Below are positions 24,570-33,292 of a stretch of 33,931 bases of DNA, piece after piece. The notes beneath the pieces are model-generated. The model was not told the origin of the DNA and searched no databases. It saw only the letters and a list, made by a program, of their open reading frames with translations. The stretch is from JACPFN01 sp964406135. GTDB lineage: Bacteria > Babelota > Babeliae > Babelales > Chromulinivoraceae. Positions within the stretch are counted from its first letter, which is position 1. The number at the start of each line of letters is the position of its first letter. The translations under genes and the position numbers were made by a program. The stretch spans positions 1-33,931 of the forward strand of contig CAYOQO010000011.1 of the NCBI GenBank assembly GCA_964406135.1. Direction: 5' to 3'.

Positions 24570-26159
24570 TTATTTTAAAAATTCGTACGTTCTGTACATG
24601 CGATCTAAAACACCGCGTTTTTGTTGATAACTTAAGTGATATGCTGAAAGTTCATGTAAATCTTGTTCAATCAGTTGTAACTCTTCATTTGGCAAACATG
24701 AAATATAAGCTTTAAGCTGACGAGTTAAAACATGCAGCATGCCATCATCTGCAAATGAAATTGTATTTTCTGCGGTTAATTTATTCAAAATTTTATCAAT
24801 ATTTCGCACAATCAATTGCATTGGTTGATACCAAGTTTCATGCTTTATGTATTTGTTGTACAAACTGTTGCCTGTATAATAGATCCCCCATGCTGCCAAA
24901 ACAGTTGGAGCAATTGCTGCTATGGCCATAGTTAACTGATGTTCTTTTGCTAATTTATTAATAGTAGTTGAGATTTCTTTTTTATTTTGATTTGAGACTT
25001 CCATTATTTCAATAATAAATTCTTCTAAGTTGTTGTAACGTAACGCTATTGCTTCTTTGTTTTGATTCAATATTTTAATGAGATTATTTAAATCTTCTTG
25101 AGTTCCAGTGAAGCGAGTTGTAGCATTATTAACCTCTAACCATGGATCTAACTTGAGAGGTTTTTTTTGAAGAACCGGCCAAGGTTTTAAATCTCCAAGC
25201 GGATTTGAAGTATTATTCCACAAAGTATCTTTGAGCTTAAAAAGTGGATATTTGATGTATTCTTCTAAAATATAATCCCAATTTTCAACTGCTTTCTTTT
25301 TGTATTCTGGAATTTCAGTTTCATGTGTTTTGTATAAAGCATATGTTCCAATGGCAGCAAGCGCTATGCAACTGTATGCAAAACCATGTCGAAAGATATG
25401 ATGTGGTTTGGCATGATCATGTAATATTTTGTGATGATTTTGCAAAATTACTTGAATATTTTGATGTAGCCAAATTGTATTTTGAAACATAGCATCTGGT
25501 TCTGAGCTGTTGGGCAGTTGAATGGTTTGAAAGTGTTTGATCAAAGGATCGGTTGCCTGTAAAAGTTGTGGTAAAATATCACCAGCATCTTGAATTTGAC
25601 GAAATTGATGTTGGCCATGCAGTGCAATGCCCAAGAGCAGTGTTGCCTGATCTATCAAACTATTTAAAGCTTGAACATGGTTGCAAACTAATTTTTTATG
25701 AGCTGGTGAATGATACCAATAAACAGGATGCTTTCGTAGCATCGGCAATTTGTCATAAAATTTTTCTGTTTCCCAGTAATGCAAAGAGTCTAAAGCTTGT
25801 TCAATCAATCTTTGAGTTTGGGTAATATATTCTTGAAAAATTTTTGCATAAATATAGATAATCATGATGTTTTGAGAGATTTTTAAGCTCTCGTTGAATT
25901 CAGAGCTCTGATGTTTTTCAGGTGAAAGCAAAAACAAATTTGAAATATTATTTTGCTGCAAAAGAGTCATAGGCCCAGACTGTTTTGATATTTTATGAAA
26001 TGATTGAAATGCCTTTTGAATTGCTTTGCCATAAGCATCATTTTTTTCAAAAATATAGTTGACTTGCATTGATTGAAGATGATTTAAAAGTATTGCGTTG
26101 TAACCATAGGCAGAAGTTATTGCAAACAATAAGGTAGTAAATATTTTAAGAAATTTCAT
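24570..26159 (-). CDS. Exported membrane protein with NCA2/DGS1-like C-terminal region
   Basis: A 529-residue protein with a signal peptide (1-19) and two hydrophobic segments (about 258-276 and 408-428). The C-terminal half reads like the eukaryotic NCA2/DGS1 family of mitochondrial outer-membrane proteins. NKLAKEHQLTMAIAAIAPTV (401-420) just before and in the second helix, QLIVRNIDKILNKL (448-461), SFADDGMLHVLTRQL (468-482), IEQDLHEL (497-504) and YQQKRGVLDRMYRTYEFL (511-528) follow the order and spacing I recall from plant and yeast members. NWDYILEEYIKYPLFKLKDT (293-312) after the first helix fits too. NCA2 influences mitochondrial ATP synthase gene expression in yeast and DGS1 affects lipid transfer in plants. 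The N-terminal 250 residues are helical and unassigned. It reads from an extended -10 at 26229-26237. Confidence 0.6.
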   Translation of the reverse strand: MKFLKIFTTLLFAITSAYGYNAILLNHLQSMQVNYIFEKNDAYGKAIQKAFQSFHKISKQSGPMTLLQQNNISNLFLLSPEKHQSSEFNESLKISQNIMIIYIYAKIFQEYITQTQRLIEQALDSLHYWETEKFYDKLPMLRKHPVYWYHSPAHKKLVCNHVQALNSLIDQATLLLGIALHGQHQFRQIQDAGDILPQLLQATDPLIKHFQTIQLPNSSEPDAMFQNTIWLHQNIQVILQNHHKILHDHAKPHHIFRHGFAYSCIALAAIGTYALYKTHETEIPEYKKKAVENWDYILEEYIKYPLFKLKDTLWNNTSNPLGDLKPWPVLQKKPLKLDPWLEVNNATTRFTGTQEDLNNLIKILNQNKEAIALRYNNLEEFIIEIMEVSNQNKKEISTTINKLAKEHQLTMAIAAIAPTVLAAWGIYYTGNSLYNKYIKHETWYQPMQLIVRNIDKILNKLTAENTISFADDGMLHVLTRQLKAYISCLPNEELQLIEQDLHELSAYHLSYQQKRGVLDRMYRTYEFLK

Positions 26160-26228
26160 GCAAGTTATTCCTCAAAGATTTATATGATGCTTTTTGACTT
26201 TAACTTTTGGGAAAAATGGTTTACAGCT

Positions 26229-26237
26229 AGTATAACA
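26229..26237 (-). promoter_or_regulatory. Extended -10 promoter of the NCA2-like gene
   Basis: On the minus strand TGTTATACT, 69 nt before the ATG at 26159. There is no clear -35, as expected for a TGn extended -10. It is divergent from the similar box at 26286. Confidence 0.5.
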
Positions 26238-26285
26238 TAAAGTCTTTTTTTTTTAAGTGATGGCAAAATCAATTGATTTTAATTA

Positions 26286-26294
26286 TGGTATACT
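26286..26294 (+). promoter_or_regulatory. Extended -10 promoter of the TamB-like gene
   Basis: TGGTATACT, 39 nt before the ATG at 26334. The -35 region is weak. It pairs with the box at 26229 as a divergent promoter set. Confidence 0.55.
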
Positions 26295-26333
26295 AATTTA
26301 AAAATGTCATAAATTTGAGTTGTTGTTTTTGTC

Positions 26334-29108
26334 ATGAATATTTTAGGTTTTCGATTTAAAATCATTTTGCATATTTTTGCAGGGCTTTTTTTGGGAAGTG
26401 CAATAGCCTTAGTGTATTTGTCTTCTAGTATCACATTTCGTCAATTTCTTGAGCAAAAAATAGCAGAGCATTTTGAACGTGATTTTAAATGTAACATGCG
26501 TGCTACGCTTGATGATATTGATTGGTTATCTTGTCGTATGACTTTTTCTGGAGTTTCAATTACTCCAAAATCAGAAAAAAATGACATTTCGGATCCTGCA
26601 TGGTCGATTGTGGCAGAAAAATTGCAAGTTCATGGTTCATGGCTGTCATTAATTCTTCACAGGAAATTAAAAGTAAGTCTTTCACTTGATCATGTGATCA
26701 TGATGGAAATTTTTGATCAAATTCCACAGAAATTATTACAATTTTGCAGTACGATGTTTGGCGAAGTGGTCAATACTGCTATTTTATATGATGTTATTTC
26801 AATTACGGATGGCTTAATTTATTTTAAGCGACCATCTGACGGTTACAGTATTCAAATTCCTTATAGTTGTAATATGAGAGCGGAAAAATTAGCAACTCGA
26901 ATGCAATTGTATGTGCATGATGGCACTATTGGTTTTCAGGATGATGTTTGGGTAAAAAATATCACAGGTTCTATTTTATCTGATATTCCTTTTTCTGATA
27001 TTGCATCTGATATGAGTGCTCAAATTCAACTTAATTATCTGTTTTGTAAATTGGAACAAGAAATACCTGGATTCTTTGCAGGAAAATTAGACCAAGGCTC
27101 AGGAGAATTTAGTTTAAAATCACAAGATGGATCGATGGTGATTGATCCAATTAAAATTAAATGTACATCAACGCAATGTTTGTGTGATGTTGTCATTGCA
27201 GCAACAGCTCAAATTTTAAATTATTTACAAGTTCCAGATGTGGTAGGAGATATTGCTGGTCATGTTGGTTTAGCGCTTCATGCAGATTTATTCAATATTT
27301 TACAAACATTAGAAATGTCGCTTGTTTTGCATGACATTGTTTACAAATCAAAGCCTTTGATTCCTGGTGGTAAAATTTTGATAACTGAGCATAGTAAACA
27401 AGGGTTTTCTGGAGTGTTTTCTATGCATGATCAACAAAAATGTATGGTTCAGGTATCTGCTGCAGATGATCAAAAAAAATGTAAAATTTTTAATTTAGTG
27501 GATATTGAATTGCCATTTGATTCTGCATATAAAATTTTAAAAAATGATTGTCAGGGTGAAATTTTTTATGAAGCAACTGGTATCATTCATGGAACTTATA
27601 ACGTTAAAATTCAGCATACGCTGTTATCGCAAGTACAGAGCTTGCAGGGTAGCTTTGAAATGAAGGATGGAAGAATTGAATTTTCCGGAACACTCAATGA
27701 TATTTTTTTTCAAGGAGCATTTCGATTATTTCCAGATTATTTTTTTGAATCGTTTTCTGCCACGCGAGGTAAAGATTTGCTTATCGATTTTAGCACTGAT
27801 CCTGCAGATCCTTTGTATGTTGTTGGTTCTGTTGATTTTGCAGTGCTTCATGATTTGGTTCCATCACTTTTTCAAATGTCGTTTGCTCAAGAAGGATCAT
27901 TAGTTTTTCGAGGATATTTGAAAGATGGAGTTTGTGGAGCAACTGTACAAACGCACTATGCTCATATTCGAGTTCCTTATGTATACAACGTGATTCAAAA
28001 TCTTACAGCAACCTGTGAATTTCATATTCGTGAAAAAAATCTTGTGTTTAAAGATATTGATGTTGAATGGTATGAAGGAAAAATTTCTTGCTCTCGTGCA
28101 AATGTTTATTTTGATAAAAATTTAAATTGGAATTTTGTGCATGCTCCTTTGATGCTTCATGATGTTATGTTGAGCTGGAACAAAGGGGTGTATGGCCTGG
28201 TTTCAGGCAGAATTTTATTACAAAAACAGTGCATGCATGAGCCATTGCAAATTCAAGGACAATTAATGGTGCAAAAATCAGAGTTGAAAGAAAATATTTT
28301 TTCAACAGAGTTTCAGGATCTTTTATCCGGCATTGTAGCATCATCTGCTTCAGTTGATTCCTTTGCTCAGCCATTAATTGATGTTTCATTGTTTACGAAA
28401 GATCCACTTCAAATTAACACTTCATTTTTAACAGCTAAGGCATTGGTTGATGTGCGCGTACAAGGACCTTTGAATAAAACAGAACTTTCAGGTTCAATTA
28501 AACTTCTTTCTGGATTTTTAAATTTTCCATTCAAACCACTCGAAATTGTTGATGGAAAAATTTTATTTATCCCAGAGCAGTCATTATTTGATCCGACTAT
28601 TGAACTGATTGCAAAAGGAAAATTAAAACGTTTTGGCGTAACTTTGAAAGCTTGGGGTTCTGCGCTTGATCCGCATATTGGATTTGAAGCGCAACCATAT
28701 TTGAGTGAAGAACAGATTATTTCATTGCTTTTGCTCGGCGTTGAAGATCAATCATTAAGTCTTATGGTTCCTGCATTTTTAACACAACGTTTAAAAGATA
28801 TTATTTTTGGTCCTGCACTTTCAAATGTAAAATTAAAAACAGTTTTTGATCGATTGTTGCAGTCATTAAAATATGTGCGATTTATTCCACAATTTACCAA
28901 TCAAACAGGGCGAGGAGGTGTGCGTGGTATTTTTGAAGTTGACGCAACAGAGCATTTGCAAGGAAAAATTGATACAAATTTTGCGCATTTAGAAGATACA
29001 AAATTTGATATCGATTATGCCGCAACCGATGATGTTACTTTTCGATTGCAAAAAGATGGTCCAAGTACTTACGGGGGGCAGGTAGAAGTTCGATGGAAAT
29101 TTTCATAA
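26334..29108 (+). CDS. TamB-like translocation and assembly / inter-membrane lipid transport protein
   Basis: A 924-residue protein with a single N-terminal membrane helix (about 9-31) and a long beta-rich region, as in TamB/AsmA-like bridges that carry phospholipid between inner and outer membrane or assist barrel insertion. The C-terminal 300 residues match the TamB (DUF490) domain: VDVRVQGPLNKTELSGSIKL then LSGFLNFPFKPLEI, DGKILFIPEQSLFDPTIELI, YLSEEQIISLLLLG, and a final barrel-like VTFRLQKDG with QVEVRWKF. It is shorter than E. coli TamB (1259). No TamA gene is adjacent; two PLD-like genes follow, the first 28 nt downstream, probably in the same transcript. Confidence 0.85.
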   Translation: MNILGFRFKIILHIFAGLFLGSAIALVYLSSSITFRQFLEQKIAEHFERDFKCNMRATLDDIDWLSCRMTFSGVSITPKSEKNDISDPAWSIVAEKLQVHGSWLSLILHRKLKVSLSLDHVIMMEIFDQIPQKLLQFCSTMFGEVVNTAILYDVISITDGLIYFKRPSDGYSIQIPYSCNMRAEKLATRMQLYVHDGTIGFQDDVWVKNITGSILSDIPFSDIASDMSAQIQLNYLFCKLEQEIPGFFAGKLDQGSGEFSLKSQDGSMVIDPIKIKCTSTQCLCDVVIAATAQILNYLQVPDVVGDIAGHVGLALHADLFNILQTLEMSLVLHDIVYKSKPLIPGGKILITEHSKQGFSGVFSMHDQQKCMVQVSAADDQKKCKIFNLVDIELPFDSAYKILKNDCQGEIFYEATGIIHGTYNVKIQHTLLSQVQSLQGSFEMKDGRIEFSGTLNDIFFQGAFRLFPDYFFESFSATRGKDLLIDFSTDPADPLYVVGSVDFAVLHDLVPSLFQMSFAQEGSLVFRGYLKDGVCGATVQTHYAHIRVPYVYNVIQNLTATCEFHIREKNLVFKDIDVEWYEGKISCSRANVYFDKNLNWNFVHAPLMLHDVMLSWNKGVYGLVSGRILLQKQCMHEPLQIQGQLMVQKSELKENIFSTEFQDLLSGIVASSASVDSFAQPLIDVSLFTKDPLQINTSFLTAKALVDVRVQGPLNKTELSGSIKLLSGFLNFPFKPLEIVDGKILFIPEQSLFDPTIELIAKGKLKRFGVTLKAWGSALDPHIGFEAQPYLSEEQIISLLLLGVEDQSLSLMVPAFLTQRLKDIIFGPALSNVKLKTVFDRLLQSLKYVRFIPQFTNQTGRGGVRGIFEVDATEHLQGKIDTNFAHLEDTKFDIDYAATDDVTFRLQKDGPSTYGGQVEVRWKFS

Positions 29109-29136
29109 AAGTTGTTTAAAAAATTAGGAGTGGCCC

Positions 29137-29802
29137 GTGAAGATTCAAAAAATAGCTTGCGTCATATTTTTCTTTTCTTTTGGTACTATTTCAGCAATGT
29201 GGCGATTAAATTCAAAATTATTACAACCAGTTCATGGATATTTAGTTCGATGTGTTCCGTTATCATCTCAAAATAGAAAAGAAATGAATAATGCTATTGA
29301 ACAAGAATTGTTGAGTGCAAAAAAATCTGTTCGTATTGCGATGTACTCATTTACACGAAGACAACTTGCGTATGTTTTGGCTTACCTTCAAAATGAAAAA
29401 AATATTAAGGTGCAGGTAATTTTAGATCGTAATTCAACAAATGGTACCTTTAATATGAATGAATTTTTAAAAAAATTAGGAATAAAGCCTTTAGTTTATA
29501 GTTTTGCTGATAAATCAATGCATCATAAACTGAGTGTGATTGATGAAAATAGGGTGATTAAGGGCTCGTATAATTTTTCTGATGCTGCGGCTGAAAGAAA
29601 TTGTGAAGATGTTGATATTTTGTATGGCAAAAAAGTTGCGCAAAAATACAATAACGTGATTGATGGTATTGTTGCAGAAATTAATCATCATAAAAGAAGA
29701 GATAATCAAACTCAAAAAATGCTGAGAAAGCAATGGCAAAACAGAATGGTTGCTTACGAAAGAGTTGTTGCTTTGTTGAATAAAAATAAAAAAGGCGGTT
29801 GA
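29137..29802 (+). CDS. Exported single-HKD phospholipase D-like protein
   Basis: The start is GTG with AGGAG about 9 nt upstream. Residues 1-20 are a signal peptide or anchor. A PLD-type domain spans about 46-180: SVRIAMYSFTRRQLA (64-78), VQVILDRNSTNG (92-103), and the active site MHHKLSVIDENRVIKGSYN (128-146) with H129, K131 and D136 in the HxKx4D pattern followed by GSYN. Single-HKD proteins of this size form dimers and include the bacterial Nuc endonuclease and the mitochondrial MitoPLD/Zucchini. The C-terminal 45 residues are very basic and could bind nucleic acid or membranes. It lies immediately before a second PLD gene. Nuclease versus lipase cannot be told from sequence. Confidence 0.85.
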   Translation: MKIQKIACVIFFFSFGTISAMWRLNSKLLQPVHGYLVRCVPLSSQNRKEMNNAIEQELLSAKKSVRIAMYSFTRRQLAYVLAYLQNEKNIKVQVILDRNSTNGTFNMNEFLKKLGIKPLVYSFADKSMHHKLSVIDENRVIKGSYNFSDAAAERNCEDVDILYGKKVAQKYNNVIDGIVAEINHHKRRDNQTQKMLRKQWQNRMVAYERVVALLNKNKKGG

Positions 29803-30369
29803 GTGAATGTTGTACGATTTTTTATAATTTTATTTTTTTTTAGCAATTTTCTTTTTTCTTTTTCTCAAGTTTTTTTTCGACCGCGTGATGATATTAAAGC
29901 TTATTTGATTCAATTGATTCAAGAAGAACGATTTTCGATTGATGCGGCAGTGTACATGCTCACTGACAAAGCAATTGCGCAAGAATTGGTTAATGCTTAT
30001 CTTCGTGGTGTAAAAATTCGTTTAGTGCTTGATCAGATTTCGATGGGTGAAAAATATGGTAAAGGTTTATGGCTGCAACAATGTGGAATTTCTGTTTTTG
30101 TGCATCGTGCAGTTAGTTTAAATCCATTTTGCATGCCGATTATGCATCATAAGTTTTTTATTTTTGGATTTAATGCACGATTGCATTGCAGTATTGCATG
30201 GACCGGATCTTTTAATTGTACCGCATCGGCATCACGCTTGCATGATGAAAATGTTTTGATGACCGATGATGTAGGAGTTGTTGCAGAATTTAAGCAATGT
30301 TTTATCCTTTTGATGCAACGATTGAGCGTATCTCGATATTTTGAAATTGAAAATGAAAATTTTGAATAA
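29803..30369 (+). CDS. Exported PLD-like protein with altered HKD motif
   Basis: The GTG start follows the previous TGA without a gap, with AAGGCGG upstream, so it is tightly coupled. Residues 1-21 are very hydrophobic (signal peptide). The PLD domain includes IDAAVYMLTDKAIAQ, RLVLDQIS and the active site region MHHKFFIFGFNARLHCS then IAWTGSFN. H115 and K117 remain, but the Asp expected at 122 is Gly and an extra loop of about 6 residues precedes GSFN (135-138). It is homologous in layout to the first PLD protein; the two may form a heterodimer in which only one half is canonical. Whether this copy is active is unclear. Confidence 0.78.
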   Translation: MNVVRFFIILFFFSNFLFSFSQVFFRPRDDIKAYLIQLIQEERFSIDAAVYMLTDKAIAQELVNAYLRGVKIRLVLDQISMGEKYGKGLWLQQCGISVFVHRAVSLNPFCMPIMHHKFFIFGFNARLHCSIAWTGSFNCTASASRLHDENVLMTDDVGVVAEFKQCFILLMQRLSVSRYFEIENENFE

Positions 30370-30384
30370 AAATATGAAAAAAAT

Positions 30385-31347
30385 TTAAAGAGCCGCAGAT
30401 GATTGAAAATTATCCAAAACTTTTTGTAAGTCTTGCGGTAATGGACTGTTAAATTCATATTTTTGTCCATCAAATTCAAATTCAAGTTTGTGTGCATGAA
30501 GTGCATGTCGTTTTAAAAGTTTTGATGTTTTTCCGTACAATGTGTCTGCAAGCAATGGAAATCCGAGAGCTGTAAAGTGCACACGAATTTGATGTGTGCG
30601 GCCGGTAATTGGTTTAATTTCAACCAGTGAAAAATCTTTAAAATAGTTGAGCACTTTAAAATGCGTGACAGCATCGCGACTATTTGGTCGTTTGGAGCTG
30701 TTGGTAAAATGATGCATTTTGTTGCGAATTATAGGATGGCGACCAATAAAAAAATCAATGGTGCCCGTTGCTGGTGGATGACCCAACACAATTGCCAAAT
30801 AGGTTTTATGAATTTTTCGTTGTTTAAACATTTCAGTCATGGTTGCATGTGCATGATTGGTACGTGGAATAATCATAAGTCCTGAAGTGTCTTTGTCCAG
30901 TCGGTGCACAATGCCAGGTCGATCAATGAGTCCAACGTGCGCAATTTCTTCATGCGCATCAACTACCCAATCAGAAAGCGTAACATCTGAATAATTTTTG
31001 TTAGGGGCGTGAACTACGAGTCCTGCAGGCTTATCAATGATTAAAAAATTATCATGCTTTGCAATGATGGCAACATGCAAATTTTGAGGTATTTCTTTTT
31101 TAAGTGGCGTTTGCGGTTCTGTTGGAAATTGAATGAAAATTTCATCGCTGGTTTTTAAATTGTAGCTTGATTTTGCAAATTTAGTTTTATTGATCGTGAT
31201 TAAATTTTTTTCAAATAATTTTTGCAAAAATGAACGTGAATATTGGCTAAATTGTTGAGTTATAAATTTATCAACACGTGTACCAGAGTTTGGTTCATCC
31301 ACAATGATTGAAAAAGTGTCAGATTGTTTGATTGATTGATTGGTCAT
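30385..31347 (-). CDS. rluD: RluA/RluD family 23S rRNA pseudouridine synthase
   Basis: This enzyme converts specific 23S rRNA uridines to pseudouridine. The ATG at 31347 gives MTNQSIKQSD and 320 residues; the longer frame to 31416 would run into the promoter. An S4 domain covers about 22-72 (SGTRVDKFITQQF, SRSFLQKLFEKNLITIN). The catalytic block is HRLDKDTSGLMI (148-159) with D151. LIIDKPAGLVVHAP (102-115) and ITGRTHQIRVH further on are conserved. RluD is the most likely member by S4 domain and length, but RluA/RluC-type specificity is not excluded. Confidence 0.9.
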   Translation of the reverse strand: MTNQSIKQSDTFSIIVDEPNSGTRVDKFITQQFSQYSRSFLQKLFEKNLITINKTKFAKSSYNLKTSDEIFIQFPTEPQTPLKKEIPQNLHVAIIAKHDNFLIIDKPAGLVVHAPNKNYSDVTLSDWVVDAHEEIAHVGLIDRPGIVHRLDKDTSGLMIIPRTNHAHATMTEMFKQRKIHKTYLAIVLGHPPATGTIDFFIGRHPIIRNKMHHFTNSSKRPNSRDAVTHFKVLNYFKDFSLVEIKPITGRTHQIRVHFTALGFPLLADTLYGKTSKLLKRHALHAHKLEFEFDGQKYEFNSPLPQDLQKVLDNFQSSAAL

Positions 31348-31387
31348 GAAATTTAGCCCCATTTTGAAAATCAAATAGACATTAATT

Positions 31388-31416
31388 AGTATACAATAAC
31401 CCGTCACTATCGTCAA
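31388..31416 (-). promoter_or_regulatory. Promoter of rluD
   Basis: On the minus strand TTGACG (31416-31411), exactly 17 nt, TATACT (31393-31388). It places the RNA start about 34 nt before the ATG at 31347. Confidence 0.72.
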
Positions 31417-31460
31417 AAATTATAAAATCGATCGTTAGAAGGTGTATTTTTTTGCAAAGT

Positions 31461-31466
31461 TATACT
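31461..31466 (+). promoter_or_regulatory. Candidate -10 box of mgtE
   Basis: TATACT lies 95 nt before the ATG, with no clear -35. The roughly 90-nt leader shows no M-box-like structure that I can recognise. Confidence 0.4.
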
Positions 31467-31560
31467 ACAGTATCAATGCAAAGGTTTAAACATTTTGCAC
31501 TCTGAGTTGAAAAAATCACACATATAAGGGTTTGTTTGGGACTTAAATGAGGAGTTTCTT

Positions 31561-32913
31561 ATGGAATCAAAACAGCTGCAAGAACTAATTTTGATCAATA
31601 TTGATGAAGTGATTGCGCAAGTTACACCGCAAGGAATATCCTTGTGGCAATCTTTTTTAGAAATGCACCCTGCAGATAGTGCAAAATTATTAACATTGCT
31701 ATCAGATGATCGTTTAATTCAGTTGTTTTTAAAACTATCAGCTTCCAAACAATTAGAGCTTTTTGAAGAACTTCCTGATCATGATAAAGAAAAAATTTTA
31801 GAACATTTGGATGATGTGCAAAAAGCGTTTATTTTGCGCCAAACTCCCATTGATGATCTTACCGACCTGTTTGATCAGTTATCAGACAAAGAGCTGAAAA
31901 AATATTTAAATATTTTACATACCAAAGATCGTCAAAAAGTTTTGTCATTGATGAAATTTCCAGCTGATAGTGCTGGAGGTATTATGACGCTTGATTTTGT
32001 TACGTTGGTCAAAGATTTGACTGTTGAAAATTCAGTTTCAATTTTACAGCGATTGAAACCGAATATCGATTTGCATCGGCAGATTTATGTAACAGATCAG
32101 CAAAATAGATTGGTTGGATACATTAATTTAGAAGATTTAGTTTTAAAATCGCCAAGTACGCGCTTGGAGTCATTGGTAAAACAGGTTCCGTATGTTGCGC
32201 AAGCAGAAGAAGATCAAGAGTTGGTAGCTCAAAAAATGGTCCACTATCATATGATGACCGTGCCTGTGGTTAATGATCAGCAATTTTTGTTGGGGGTAAT
32301 TCCCGAAGATACATTGATTGATGTTATTCAACAAGAAGCAACGCAAGACGTGCAAAGAATTTCTGCAGCTCCTATGGCAACATCATATTTTGATATCTCT
32401 TTTTGGTATTTGTTGTATCAACGCAGTTTTATTTTGGCAATTCTTTTGATTATGGGATCTTTGACCAGTTTTATTGTCGGTCATTTTGAAACAACGCTGA
32501 CACCATTTTTAGTTTTATTTTTTACCATGTTAGTCAGTACTGGTGGAAATACTGGTGGGCAAACTTCAGCAATTGCAATTCAAGCAATGTCGTCAGGGGA
32601 TTTAAATGAAACTAACAGAATGCGATTTATTGGGCGTGAATTTTTGATAGGAACGATGTTAGCGCTTATTTTGGCTGGTATTACCTTTATCAGAGTTTAT
32701 GTTTGGTATGGTGAATTTATGGGTAGCGTGGTTGTGAGTTTATCATTAGGGTTGATTGTTTTGATGTCAGTTCTTTTGGGTGCATGTTTTCCGGTCGTTT
32801 TGAAAAAATTAGGAGTTGATCCTGCCTTTTCTGCCAATCCTTTATTGGCAACGGTGATGGATATTTTAGGAATTTTTATTTATTGTTATGTTGCTTACCT
32901 GATTTTAACGTAA
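31561..32913 (+). CDS. mgtE: Magnesium transporter MgtE
   Basis: MgtE is a dimeric magnesium channel whose cytoplasmic part senses magnesium and closes the pore. The N domain (about 1-130) is helical, FPADSAGGIMTLDFVTL (133-149) opens the CBS pair (about 135-255), and five membrane helices occupy about 283-450. VSTGGNTGGQTSAIAIQAMS (325-344) is the pore-region block and ATVMDILGIFIYC near the C-terminus carries the conserved Asp. ATGAGGAG precedes the start. Length 450 is typical. Divergent from rluD. Confidence 0.95.
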   Translation: MESKQLQELILINIDEVIAQVTPQGISLWQSFLEMHPADSAKLLTLLSDDRLIQLFLKLSASKQLELFEELPDHDKEKILEHLDDVQKAFILRQTPIDDLTDLFDQLSDKELKKYLNILHTKDRQKVLSLMKFPADSAGGIMTLDFVTLVKDLTVENSVSILQRLKPNIDLHRQIYVTDQQNRLVGYINLEDLVLKSPSTRLESLVKQVPYVAQAEEDQELVAQKMVHYHMMTVPVVNDQQFLLGVIPEDTLIDVIQQEATQDVQRISAAPMATSYFDISFWYLLYQRSFILAILLIMGSLTSFIVGHFETTLTPFLVLFFTMLVSTGGNTGGQTSAIAIQAMSSGDLNETNRMRFIGREFLIGTMLALILAGITFIRVYVWYGEFMGSVVVSLSLGLIVLMSVLLGACFPVVLKKLGVDPAFSANPLLATVMDILGIFIYCYVAYLILT

Positions 32914-32929
32914 TTTTTATTGAATTTTC

Positions 32930-32958
32930 TTGACAAGAACGGCCTAGATTAGTACTTT
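32930..32958 (+). promoter_or_regulatory. Promoter of the tRNA-Lys/tRNA-Glu segment
   Basis: A perfect -35 TTGACA (32930-32935), 17 nt, and TACTTT (32953-32958) lie about 105 nt before tRNA-Lys. No other gene starts in between. Confidence 0.55.
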
Positions 32959-33063
32959 ATTTATAATCTTTAATAAATCTATCTTATTTCACTACAAATT
33001 TTTTAAGATTTGATTCTACAAAGAACTTCCTTTGAAATTTTTTGATGAGAAAAATAAATGTGA

Positions 33064-33139
33064 GAGCCGCTAGCTCAGTCGGTAGAGCAACAGCCTTTTA
33101 AGCTGTGGGTCGTTGGTTCGATTCCAACGCGGCTCACCA
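33064..33139 (+). tRNA. tRNA-Lys (anticodon TTT)
   Basis: The acceptor stem GAGCCGC pairs with GCGGCTC. The anticodon arm is ACAGC-CTTTTAA-GCTGT, reading TTT. The T arm holds GGTTCGATTCC. Discriminator A and an encoded CCA end the gene. The CCA also forms the left arm of an inverted repeat with TGG at 33170-33172. Confidence 0.97.
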
Positions 33140-33172
33140 TACTACGCATCCCTGACGGGCAGCTTCGTATGG
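33137..33172 (+). repeat. Inverted repeat abutting tRNA-Lys
   Basis: CCATAC (33137-33142, sharing the tRNA CCA) pairs with GTATGG (33167-33172), with an inner CCC-TGAC-GGG hairpin (33150-33159). Confidence 0.55.
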
Positions 33173-33182
33173 CAGGCCATTC
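33169..33182 (+). repeat. Direct repeat copy 1, itself a palindrome
   Basis: ATGGCAGGCCATTC. The core ATGGC-AG-GCCAT is an inverted repeat. The same 14 bases recur at 33834-33847, and both copies are followed by CTTTA after one more or no extra base. Confidence 0.75.
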
Positions 33183-33190
33183 CTTTAAAT

Positions 33191-33242
33191 GACTCTTTAT
33201 AATTTCGTGACTTTGTCACGAAATAGTAAGACTCAAAGAGTC
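33191..33242 (+). repeat. Nested inverted repeat
   Basis: Outer arms GACTCTTT (33191-33198) and AAAGAGTC (33235-33242) enclose a perfect 10-bp hairpin ATTTCGTGAC-TTT-GTCACGAAAT (33202-33224). No T tract follows, so it is not a plain terminator. Confidence 0.75.
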
Positions 33243-33292
33243 CGGCTAAAAAATAAACTATTTCATTAAAAAATTTTTCGTTGAAATTATAC

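Noticed and set aside
31467..31560. Magnesium riboswitch before mgtE
   Set aside because: The leader is about 90 nt, AT-rich and lacks recognisable paired M-box elements.
33191..33242. Intrinsic terminator after tRNA-Lys
   Set aside because: The hairpin is strong but has no following T run, and tRNA-Glu lies downstream in the same direction.
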